Assembly (NCBI RefSeq): GCF_024713975.1
Contig: NC_091112.1
Coordinates: 8,083,501 to 8,147,500 of the forward strand
Direction of reading: 5' to 3'
DNA: 64,000 nt
From: Paralichthys olivaceus
Lineage: Eukaryota > Chordata > Actinopteri > Pleuronectiformes > Paralichthyidae
Below the pieces are notes generated by a model that was given only the letters and a program-made list of their open reading frames with translations, ran no database searches and was not told the origin of the DNA. The position numbers were made by a program, and so were the translations under genes. Numbering within the stretch: the stretch's first letter is position 1; every line of letters begins with the position of its first letter. Positions 1 to 10,109 of this stretch are shown here, one piece after another.

Positions 1-1260
1 CCTCCCATCTTCCATCTGGACATTTTGTCAGTGTTTGCACTCCAGTTCCTCCACTGGAGACTTAAAGGGCAAGTTCTCTCTATTTTTTCCTCATTCATCA
101 CAAACTGGGAATCGTCTCAGTCCATTCAATACTGACTCACACTAAAATTTTTGTTTTGGTGGTCCAAGTGTTATCTAAGAAAAGTCCTGAATAGTGAGGA
201 TGTTGTACTTCGTTATAGCAATATTTTAATTTAGATGTTTAAGAATAAATACTATTTGCAATAGCAGGGACATTGACATAGTTACTATCATGAATTTGAT
301 AGTAACTACTATTAGATGTGCACTGATTAATTCAACTTTTTCATGAATGAAATCTAGGGCTACAACTATTTACTAGTTTCAAAACTATTACCTGCTAACC
401 ATAACCAATTTCCTGATTAATCGGTCTATGAAATACGAAAAAAAGTAAAGTGAGAAATACCTTTCACGATTTCCAAAAGCTCAAGTTAACATCCAGTTTT
501 GGATTTTTCCAAAACATTTTGATTTGCTTACTAGCAAATTATCTATTTTTTGGCTTTCTATAACATGGTACAGCAACTGTATTAATCTTTTAGTTGCCAT
601 TTTAAAAGATGAATGTCATAAGAGCTTTTATTCCCATCTGTTCACACATGCAGTCGCTATGTAAACAGATCCACATTTTGGGCCTGAAGATGCAGATACC
701 ACGACCCACACAGAGAGAGACAACGTGGGAGCGACAGCTAGCATATGTTAAGTGGAGTCTGGATCCAGTATGGTCCATCTGCATGCTCTGCTGTGAGGTA
801 ATAACATCAAAAGAGAGGATGCACACTCAGCAGAATGTGCACCTGTATATGTGCACACTATTTCAGAAGCAGATTTCCATATTTTCTACTTAAATATAGT
901 GCAGATAAGTTAATTAACTGTCATACACAGAAGATCAGAAGATTTATTTAGTTGAATTCTGGAGCCATGTAAAACATATCCGTGAGATTATTGTGCTGAG
1001 TTTTGCCTTTAGATGCATCCTCAGTAACAACAAGGTATTTAACAATTAAGTTTTTCATAATTACAAACAAGATCAATGGATGTTTAAACAGTGTAGGGGG
1101 GGGGGGGGGGGGGGGGGGTGTTGACAGCAAGTGGAAAAAGGATTTGATAAGACAGCGATGTCATAACTGATTAACTTACTGGTTTGCACGTGGCTTTATC
1201 AAATGATGATCATACTTGTGTCATACAAGACGTGTTGAATTCTCCCTTGTGTTTTTCTCC
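1..1260. other. Noncoding stretch at left edge
   Basis: No open frame here has a recognisable product or convincing splice signals. The DNA is AT-rich. It holds a 12-bp perfect inverted repeat with a 7-base loop at 279-309 and a 23-base run of G at 1096-1118. It may be intron or intergenic DNA of a gene lying to the left. Confidence 0.5.
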
Positions 1261-1266
1261 CTGCAG

Positions 1267-1326
1267 AATCATGGACTTCATCTCAACACTCGAAAGCTTA
1301 GTTTTTATGTGATGTGTTTTATTTAA
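1267..1326 (+). CDS. Possible tiny terminal coding exon (weak)
   Basis: A pyrimidine-rich tract ending in CTCCCTGCAG precedes 1267 and looks like a splice acceptor. If the frame starts at 1267 it reads 19 codons (NHGLHLNTRKLSFYVMCFI) to TAA. An AATAAA poly(A) signal sits at 1455-1460, a sensible 3'UTR distance. No protein family was recognised and no upstream exon was found in the window. It could equally be a chance acceptor in noncoding DNA. Confidence 0.2.
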   Translation, partial: NHGLHLNTRKLSFYVMCFI

Positions 1327-1454
1327 CAGATTGTAACTATTATTGTTGAATTAAAGGGATATTTTTCAATTATGTTAAGAAATGTGAAGCTGAATATTTT
1401 ACTCAGTTTTATCTTGCACAAGAAATGTTTCTGTCGTTACATACTTTGATAAAC

Positions 1455-1460
1455 AATAAA
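1455..1460 (+). terminator. Possible poly(A) signal AATAAA
   Basis: A canonical AATAAA lies about 130 bases after the stop of the possible terminal exon at 1267-1326. On its own it is weak evidence, because AT-rich DNA contains many such hexamers. Confidence 0.25.
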
Positions 1461-2819
1461 TTCTTTATATGTTATTGATTGTATTTGCGTCCATTTTTGC
1501 TTTCTCACCACATTGGCTGTGTCACCGTCTATTTGATGCCTTTGCTTCCAGATGTGTGGCTGCATCTTTCTTTTGATTTGACTTAGATTGAGAAAAACAA
1601 ACCTGCCCCAGTCCATTGTCACAGGAGGGAGCTGCCCAAAGTGGAGATGGGCCTTACCCCACACATCTTCCTGTCTGCTCTGTCTGCACCCTTCCCCCCA
1701 TTCCAGCATCAAGCCCCTGTCCAGACCCCAGTCTCCTGACCCAGTCTACACGATTAAATCATTTTTCTTTAGCACGATTTTTTTGTGTGTGTGTGTCCCC
1801 CTGCAACTATGTCTGGTAGTCGTCGCACATGCACACCCTCCCCTATTGATCGTCATGCTGAGGAGATTACCCTAATAGCTGGGATTACCTCCCCACATGT
1901 TGGCTGACCACATACTGGGGGTGGGGGGGGGGGGGCAGGGATGGTGCATGTTGTGCATGATGTGCAAGTGTATGGGAGGAAGGAGGGGTGGAGGAGTGAG
2001 GAACAGATAGAGACAGGTTTGTTTATTTGTTGTCTGCGAGCAATCGAAGGCTAGAGTTGAAATGTACAGAGTTCAGGGATAACGCCTTGTTGCATGTGGG
2101 ATGTAATTAGACTCTTTGCAGCCTACATCTCCATCTTTATGCTTCAGAGCAATGATCAGATGGGCGCCAACACACAATCTGACAAACATGAGACAGATGA
2201 CAGAGTTTGAAGCACAGCAACATGTCCTTGCAGTGCTGTTCGCCAACCATGAACCAAGAAAACCACCTGAGAACTATTCTGAAAATTGATAAATCAAGTC
2301 GAGTGAAACATTTGGCTGAGGCTCATCAGATGTGAGGATCCACAGCTCTTCTTCCTGTTGATTTTTACACAAAGCAAACAACCGCATCTTCTTAGTATAA
2401 TTGTGGCAGTTTCTTTTAGTTTCACTGCTCTCTGACACGTTATGAATTACAAGATGAGTATTAGACGCAGCCTGGTTGTTCTCTAATCACCAGCTTTCTG
2501 CCACATGCCCTGACAACAACATCTACAACCGCCTGCAGGGCAGCACCGTCCCATCCACATGTTTCCCCGCAGCTCATCTCTGGTTTGGCTGCAGCTGCTG
2601 GTGGTGGGTCAGTTTCTCCAAAGTGTCAAATGTTTGGATCAGATATAAATCGAGGGCCACGGGTGCAGGCAGGCAGAGAGAGGGAGACTGGAGGCCATTC
2701 AGACGGTGCAGAGAAAGAGGAATTCCGTTAATCCGCCGCTGATCCGGTACAATGGCAGCCTTGTTGTCTGTCCCGTTTGCGCTCACTTAACCACAAGTTT
2801 GCGTGCGTTGACAGTGTTC

Positions 2820-3560
2820 GCTCCTCGGCGGAGCCAAACCCCAGCAAAGACAATTACAACCGCCGGATAACGACGAAGACAACGCGGGGTCAGTCTCCGG
2901 CTGCCGCGGAGGACACTTGACCTGGCGACGTTCCACTATAACTGACATCCGCGTTACAGCCTCCCCCGGACGGGATGGTCGGAGCTAACTTTCCCCCCGA
3001 ACAAACTCCCACACAAACCCCCCAACACGAGCGCCCGCAGAGCCCCGGCACACAACAACTAGCCCCGCTATCTGTTTGTTAGTTCAGCGTCACTTGCTCT
3101 TACCTCGGGCTGAGGTTGGGCGGCGGGTCGCTCCTGGAGGAATCACCGTTAAGAAACAAAACAATGGCGGTTGAAGTGATGAAACACTCCGGGGCGCTGA
3201 GCTTCACCTTCCTCCTCCTCTTCAAACTTCACCCTCCTTCAGTTGCAGCGGAGCACCTGCACCGCAGTCCCGTCCTCCTCCGCCTCCTCCTCCCCGGGCA
3301 GACAGCAGCAGCAGCGGCGGCAGCGGCGGTCGTCGTCGGGGGGGTGGAGTGGGGTGGATGGGGGGGGGATGAGTGACGCGAGAGATAACGTTATTAACGT
3401 TAATGGAGAGCTGGCGTGCGCGCGCGGCACCGCCTCATCCACCGCAACCTGCAGCCACCGAGAGGTGACACGTGGGCGCGCGCGCGGGATGTTGGCACCA
3501 CTTAGCTTTGATTCGTTTCTAGTGGTGACGCGGGGCCCGTGAGAACATGGGGCCCCTGGG
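2820..3560 (-). promoter_or_regulatory. CpG-rich promoter with minus-strand 5'UTR exon
   Basis: This block is much richer in GC and CpG than its surroundings and includes alternating CG runs near 3419 and 3478 and short proline/alanine-like triplet repeats. On the minus strand a clean donor (CCCGAG followed by GTAAGAGC) ends an exon at 3104. The likely reading is a TSS near 3.2-3.5 kb and a 5'UTR exon transcribed leftward. No coding exon for it was found between 3104 and 1, so the gene body probably lies beyond the left edge. The gene is not identified. Short open frames on both strands here are probably GC-rich UTR, not protein. Confidence 0.45.
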
Positions 3561-3602
3561 TGGAGAGAGACCGGAGGGCCCCTGGGTGGAGAGAGACCGG
3601 AG
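3551..3602. repeat. Exact 26-bp tandem duplication
   Basis: Two identical 26-base units lie head to tail at 3551-3576 and 3577-3602, just outside the CpG-rich block. The perfect identity suggests a recent slippage or duplication event. Confidence 0.9.
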
Positions 3603-3664
3603 GGCCCCCAGCTCTCCGAATATAGACCACAACCCTCAGACTGAAAGATAATGTGGACAGTTCA

Positions 3665-4000
3665 CTTTAACACCTTTCATACAGGAAATGCAGCTCAAAG
3701 TCCTTTACATGAAGTAAAGATACAAATAGAAACATGTTCGTAAAAATAAAAGTAACATAAGAAAGTGTTAAAATGGTATTTAAAAGAAAAAGAAAGAAAA
3801 AACATTGAATAAAAGAAGAAAGAAGGTAATAAAATGTATAAAAGCGCAGGAGAGTGGGATCTAGTTAAACAACAAAGACAACAACAATAATAATAATAAT
3901 AGTAATAATAAACATATCAGTATAGCACCTCTCATATGAGAAATGCAGCTCAAAGTGCATTACACGCAATACAGATAAAGATAGACACGTTAATAAAACA
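3665..4000. repeat. Two related LINE/SINE-tail-like segments
   Basis: Segments at about 3670-3760 and 3920-4000 share a diverged block of the form CACCTYTCATAYRRGAAATG followed by CAGCTCAAAGTSC. This is the common teleost repeat-tail sequence resembling L2-like elements. An (AAT)n stretch at about 3890-3911 separates them. Family assignment rests on memory of fish repeats only. Confidence 0.5.
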
Positions 4001-4074
4001 TTCGCCTGCTATTTCCTGGGAAAACTGTAAACATTTTGAAAGAAAGTTTTAAAAAAAAATAGCTCTTGATCTTT

Positions 4075-4215
4075 TCTTCCAAAACCCAAACTGTATTCTT
4101 CCACCAAGTTTTGTGCAAATCCATTCTATTGTTTTTGTGTAATATTGCTTACAATCAAACTAACCAACAAACAAAAAGACAGCAGTAAAACATAACTTCC
4201 CTGGCAGAGGTAATA
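4075..4215 (+). mobile_element. RTE-like LINE 3' tail fragment
   Basis: The stretch resembles the 3' end of fish RTE-type retrotransposons: an ACCAAGTTTTGTGCAAATCC-like block, then a run of AAACAAACAAA-type sequence, ending near GGCAGAGGTAATAATA. A better preserved relative in the same orientation occurs at 62950-63170, which supports calling both copies of one family. Confidence 0.55.
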
Positions 4216-7200
4216 ATATCAACAATGACAAAAATGAGCAGCTTCAAATTTTGTTTTATGGTGCAATGAGTTGGGAATGGAAGAATGGTGCAGCTTCCAT
4301 CTCTTGTGAAACTGTCTGATTCAGACCCAACAAGGTCAAGAGTAATTCCAAACTGTTGATAAGTTAAAAATACTTATAAGTCATCAAAAAACAGTGTTTA
4401 TCTCCAATATTCAGCTTGGAAACCTTTGAATTATCAAGGATTCTAAGTAGAGTTTGGTGTATTTGTTACAGTGGCAGGTTTTCTAGTTTAGGAAGCCAGG
4501 CATCATGGGTAATATCCTCCGTTTAGTTGCGTTTCAGTTAAGTGAACATTGAAGTCAGAGCTCTGGTCAGAAGATTGATAGCATTTGTTTTTTCTCTCAA
4601 TGAAAATCATGTAATTGCTCGACCACAGATCAAAAAATAATGAATCCCCATGTGTGTTTGCAGGGGGCGCTCTTGGTAATCAGTAAATGTTACATAGTGT
4701 TGCTTTAAAGATATAAAATACCAAGAGCAGGATGATCACCTCAACACTTGAAGGAGCCTCTGGTCTGTTACTGCTCTGGTACTGATGAAGCTTCAAGCTC
4801 ATGCTAACTGAGGAAAGACGTCACTTTGATCTGACATACAGGTCAGCAGAGTAGAAGTAGAGAAATAATTACAGCAAGTAAAACCTGTTTAGTATTCATA
4901 TGGGCATCCGTTGTTTTAAGACACACCAGTATGTGACAGTTTGAGCTGATAAACTGGCAGATAATTGAAGAATATGCAGCATATTTCTGTGTTGTTGTGC
5001 ATCTCAGGATTCATTTGTGGCTGCACAATAGAATCTGACAGTTGGACAGATTTCATCTCTTCAGTTGTTAATTACATTGTCAGTTTAATAAGTCTGCTTT
5101 GATTTCCAACTCCGCAAATCAACACCTCCACCTAAGGCTTTATGTTGACTTTTGAAGTGTGAAGTTTTAGTTTTAAATTTGATTTTAATTTGGTTGAAAT
5201 GTTTGACTGATAGATTCTGTTTATTTAGTTGTGTCTTCAAGTTGTGTTCATATTCCTTCCCTGAACAACTCCATCACACAGCGAGTGGAGGCTTTTGGTT
5301 GTTGGGTCTAACATTTGTCACCAGAGGGCTCACTTTAACAGACAGTGAGTGCTGAGGGGAGCCCACTCCAGGCCTCCTCCTCCTATTCTTCCTCTTCCTC
5401 CTCTCTTTGACACAAGTGTTGTATTCTCATTCTTACAATGGGTGGCGACAAAACACTGTCCTCACAGACCTATGGCACTCAACTCAGCTGCCGTGCTCAG
5501 AAGTGCACACATCATGGTGTTAGAGACTCCATGGACCCCAGTATGTAATCCATTTATAAAAGTGGATACTAAAATATACCTCTGATCAGCTGACACCAAA
5601 TGTGAGTTTAAAAAGGCAACATTTCTTCTTGGGACATTTTTTGTCTTTTTCAGTTGATTGTGCATGAGAACAAAACACATTTTTAAATATGAGAGGAGAC
5701 TACGGAATAAAAACCTGGGAAATCAAAGAATTAGGGTGAGTTGATTGAAATTGAATGGATTGCTAATTAATGAGTTTTGAGTCATGCTGCAGTGCAGCTG
5801 CACCTTCTTACCAAGACTTATTTAAGATGTGTATACTTGTGGTCATCTTAGCTTAGCATAGAGAAAACCCCTGTCTCTGTCCAAAATTTAACTTAATCCT
5901 TTACACCTCAAATTATTTTTCCAGCACTTACACCCTCATTTTTACACTTTGGGTTTCATGCAGATTACAATGAATGAGCTATAACGTTTTAATTAGTGAG
6001 TTTTAGAGGTGATGGCATTTTTTGTAACATTCCAAAGAGTAAATTTAACAGATATGTCGCTTTGAATGTGCAGGGATTCATTAATCTACAGTTTTACAGA
6101 ACTTGGGAAGATTCTTGTCTGATCCAAACACTGATAAAACGGTTTATAGTTAAAGTTACAATCTTCAATCACTGTGTAGCAACCTCATTTGTTACAATAA
6201 AATGAAGGTAAAGATATGTCAATGAGAAAAACTGGCAAAACTATTGTTGTTTCATTGGAAACATTGCGAGTGTGGGAGCTTTTTTGTCCAGCGATTCTAT
6301 GAGGATGGCTCAGTTCAGAGCAGCATTAATCAACTTCCCCACGCTTCCGCCTCTTCCAGGCTAATCTCATTTAGTCAGTCAGTGCTGATGTTCTTTCCAC
6401 TATCAACATTTCTTAATGAAGAGTCATCTCTGCTGCTCAATTTAATCTCAAGGCAACACAACAGATATAAATAGAAGAGGAAAAAGCAAATTGCCTAATT
6501 TTCTGTCAAAGTTGTCTCATTTATTTTAGCTGTACGTGAGGTCAGACTGCATTTAACACCCCTGATGTGTTCTTCCATGCAAAGACCCACAGATAATGAC
6601 ATTTTTACTCTGAAATGATACTATCAAATTCATGGATAAAATATGAACGATTAACCTTTGATATTGATTAATATTAACAGCATATCCCAGATGGATAACA
6701 TTGATATGATATCAAGAAATTTTACATACAGGGTTGATTGAATAAGGATGAGGGAAACCCCAATAAATATCTGAACAAAAAGAAAGACAAGTCTCAAACT
6801 GGTGCATATCTTATTTATTTAATTATTTAACATGTGGCACTTTTTAAAGTGCTTTAACAAAAGTCAAACAACAATACTCAACAGCAAAAGTAGCTAAATT
6901 CATAAAAAACAGCAGGTTACAGTTAGATGAAGGAACAAGGAAGGTCAAGCAAATGTAGAACACATACTTTTAATTTCAGGGATTTGATCACTAGTGACTC
7001 ACATTTAGGACAACATATTTAAATTACATACATATATTCTACATGGTTATTATCATTAACAGAAGAGATTATATTATAAATATGATTTCATTGTTCTATG
7101 ATGCTGCAATTACACCAGATTTGTGTTAAAGTAAATAAAACATACGGGGGGAGTTATTTAACTAAAATACATAAACCAAGGAGATTCAAGAAAAAAATCT

Positions 7201-7300
7201 GTTCTTTAATTCATTTCTCAAAACACAAAAATTGAAACTCTTAACTTGGCCAATGGTCCAGTTTCCAAAAAAAATGTGTTGGTATTTCTGTAAAATTCTT
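4216..7300. other. Noncoding stretch upstream of the GPCR
   Basis: No recognisable coding exon was found. The only structure noted is a degraded fish repeat around 5840-6015, whose end (TTAGTGAGTTTTAGAGGTG) belongs to the same family as the copies near 15.1-15.35 kb. Open frames are short and have no recognisable content. Confidence 0.5.
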
Positions 7301-7439
7301 TGGTTTAATTGTTTTTTATTTTATTATTCCATCCTTATCAATTTTTGCTTTTAGGGTTTAAGGTGGAGCAGGTGTTTTGTAATATGCAGAGTGGAAATGA
7401 TGATGCTGGGTGGAGCATGAAAACAGGGTGGGTGACAAA

Positions 7440-7534
7440 CATATTGTTGTTGCTGTCGTTCTGTGTTACGCTGCAGAGCTGGTGGCTACAACTCTCTGAA
7501 TACTGAAGATCTGCCTCCAATGTTAAATATCCAG
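7440..7534 (+). other. Possible noncoding 5' exon of the GPCR gene
   Basis: A strong splice donor (ATCCAG followed by GTAAGT) lies at 7534/7535. It pairs naturally with the acceptor CCTTTCAG ending at 8560, about 130 bases before the receptor start codon. The 5' limit of the exon is not defined. Noncoding first exons are common for otherwise intronless GPCR genes, but the pairing is inferred. Confidence 0.35.
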
Positions 7535-8560
7535 GTAAGTTAAATTTTTTCTACATGTAGCTGAGAATTTGTGTAATAAACGGACAATCTGAAAATAAAG
7601 GCCAAACAACTTCAGTATATTGAACTATTTTATTTCTGTGAACTCTTGTTTCAAAACAAACCACAGTCCTGACTCATCTCTGCAAATTAAATGTTTTAGT
7701 TACTTATTCCACTGTTTCTCGAGCTAAGAAATAAATGGTAGCTTGGATTGTTGAATGTAAAACAAAGTGAAGGACAAAAATTGAATAAGTCTTTTTGGTA
7801 CATTTTCCTTTAACAGTCATTGTTATCTTTGTTTTCCAAGTGATTTGTGCATTGTAGTTTGTCATGGTGAAATGTGGTGGCATATGAGAATTAATCAAGA
7901 ACGTCTTTCATCACTGTTTTAAATCAACAAGTTTAACAAAAATCATACTAATTAAACTTATCTAATCACTTTGCTGGTTGTTTTCTTGCAAATATTGACT
8001 TGAAAATGAAATCACACATGTAGATGGCAGCTTTTGCTTTTTATTTGATTTAGATCGTTACAAGAATGTAAACAAAATTAAATAAAGGAAGTGATTTCTT
8101 TTTAAAAAGCTCCTGCAAAGTGTGTGAGTTAACAAAATGACATCAAAATTTGCCATATCATCGTCCTGACAAACATTGGGACATTGTTCCAGATGCTATT
8201 GATTTAAACTCCAGATATATTTGTTTAATTTCATATTAAATGTAAAACTCCTAATTTTCAAACTCTTGATAAATGTTGGCAATAGACATTTACAGAATAT
8301 TATATATTATGTTTATGATGTCACAGAATATGTTGGAGTTATCTGTGAAGATTCTTCGCAGGCTTTTCTACTTCAAAATGTGGAATACGTTTATTTGTGT
8401 GTCCTCCCAGAGACATTTATTTCTTTGAGATGTGAATAAGATTAGCTAACTCTGTGGCTAACACTTTAGCCTAATCTGTTTATCTGACAAGACTAATCTA
8501 CTTATTTGCTCATAAACTGTGGCTGCCATTATGTAATAATGATTTCCGCTTTCCTTTCAG

Positions 8561-8692
8561 GGACAGATGACTGTCAGCCAATAAACTGACAACCAGAACC
8601 TCACATTTTTAATTTGTTCCTCACAAAAGGAGGACGAGAGATCAACATTTTCAATAATACGTGTCGACATTGACCATCAACAGTTTGTCAAA
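8561..8692 (+). other. 5'UTR part of the GPCR coding exon, with a short uORF
   Basis: A polypyrimidine tract and CAG end at 8560, so the main exon probably begins at 8561. The leader contains an upstream ATG at 8567 with a five-codon reading frame ending in TAA at 8584. The main ATG at 8693 has A at -3, a good initiation context. Confidence 0.45.
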
Positions 8693-9871
8693 ATGTCAAA
8701 CATTGACTTCAAGAGACTTGAGTTCTTCCGCAGCATCCTGAGCGGCTGCAGCATCGGCCTGTTCTGTAATAACTCCCACCTAAATTTCCACAACATAAGT
8801 TATGACAATGGGCTGGAGAGTCTTGATGATGGATCCCCCTGGTTACGAATCATCATCTCCGTCGTGTACTTCGTCGTGGCTACTGCCGGAGTGTTGGGGA
8901 ACTTGTTGGTGATGTTCCTGCTTTATTCCACACACACCATCAACACTGGCACCATCAATTTCTTTGTGTTCAACCTAGCCTTGGCCCACCTGCTCTTCTC
9001 CCTGGCCTTGCCGTTTTGGGCCGTGGACATTGCGCTGGACTACAGCTGGCCTTTTAGCTTGGCCACGTGCAAGGCCGTGTCCTTACTCACTGGACTGAAT
9101 GTCTTTGCTAGCTGCTTCTTCCTCACAGCTATGAGTTTGACCCGTTACTGCTTCGTGGCGACTGCTCTCAAACCCAGAGCCTCCCTGTGCAGAAGATCCT
9201 GCACTTCTCCGGTGGCCACAGCCTTTATCTGGGCCGGAGCACTGATAGCGGCAGTGCCCCGAGCTGTGTTTGCTGACCTGAGCCTCGTGGGCAGTGGCAA
9301 CGACACAGCGTGCCTGCTCCGTTTCCCAGATGGCACAGCCTGGCTCGGAATAAACCAGCTCCTGCGCATGGTGCTGGGTTTTCTGCTGCCCTACACCATC
9401 ATAGTCCTATCATACCTGCTTCTGCTGCGCTTCCTCTGTCGCCACAAACTGAAAGGTTCTCGGCGAAAGTCTGACATTTCAAAGTCTGTGGCGGTGGTGG
9501 TGCTTTCGTTTTGCGTCTGCTGGTTCCCGTACAATGTCCTCACGCTTTGGGGTGTCCTGATCCAACTCGACATCGTTGATATCAGCTCTTCGTTCTACTC
9601 GGCTCAAACATACTTTTTCCCTCTGGCTAACTGCTTGGCCTTCACCAGCAGCTGCTTCAACCCTGTCATCTACTGCCTGGTTAGAAAAGAATACCGCTTG
9701 GCGCTCCACAACGTGCTCCTCAAGTTGAGTCTGGCCATTGTGTCCAAGGTGTCATCGGCACAAGCTGGGCAAGTGGCTGTTCCTCTCAACACATACAGCC
9801 ACACAACTCCATCTGACACAAAGACACACAAACCAGTGTCAACACTCCCAACTGCAGTGTCCACTATGTAA
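8693..9871 (+). CDS. rxfp3-like: Relaxin-3 receptor-like class A GPCR (RXFP3/RXFP4 group)
   Basis: The 392-residue intronless frame has seven hydrophobic segments; TM1 starts near residue 50. Two N-glycosylation sequons lie in the N-terminus (N26, N34). Family signatures include LPFWAV in TM2, a TRY triplet at the end of TM3, CLLRFPD in extracellular loop 2, CWFP in TM6, LTLWGVLIQLDIV, and NPVIY in TM7. These match the Gi-coupled receptors for relaxin-3 and INSL5 (RXFP3 and RXFP4). Teleosts have several RXFP3-type duplicates, and which one this is cannot be settled here. It should act at the plasma membrane as a neuropeptide or gut-peptide receptor. Oddities: the nearly invariant TM2 Asp (2.50) is His99 (NLALAH) and residue 7.45, usually Asn, is Ser319. 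The frame is otherwise intact, so it is not an obvious pseudogene. A C-terminal tail rich in Ser/Thr offers phosphorylation sites. Confidence 0.9.
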   Translation: MSNIDFKRLEFFRSILSGCSIGLFCNNSHLNFHNISYDNGLESLDDGSPWLRIIISVVYFVVATAGVLGNLLVMFLLYSTHTINTGTINFFVFNLALAHLLFSLALPFWAVDIALDYSWPFSLATCKAVSLLTGLNVFASCFFLTAMSLTRYCFVATALKPRASLCRRSCTSPVATAFIWAGALIAAVPRAVFADLSLVGSGNDTACLLRFPDGTAWLGINQLLRMVLGFLLPYTIIVLSYLLLLRFLCRHKLKGSRRKSDISKSVAVVVLSFCVCWFPYNVLTLWGVLIQLDIVDISSSFYSAQTYFFPLANCLAFTSSCFNPVIYCLVRKEYRLALHNVLLKLSLAIVSKVSSAQAGQVAVPLNTYSHTTPSDTKTHKPVSTLPTAVSTM

Positions 9872-10090
9872 AGCCACAACTGCACGCAACCTCACTATTG
9901 CTCTTTTTCTTCTCCTTCTTATGATTATTAATAGTGTAAGATGGTTTATTATTAGTATAAAATTACTGTGCACATATTTACTACTGTAGTTTGGACCAAC
10001 AATATACTGCACTGTACATCTGGATTGTTATTGTCTTAGTTTTAAATCGTCAAGAGTGAAAAACCTTTTTTGTCGCTTGTTCGAGAAGCA

Positions 10091-10096
10091 AATAAA
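10091..10096 (+). terminator. Poly(A) signal of the GPCR gene
   Basis: AATAAA lies about 220 bases after the receptor stop codon, followed by a T-rich stretch. It is the first canonical signal downstream on this strand. Confidence 0.65.
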
Positions 10097-10109
10097 GATA
10101 TTTTTAATC

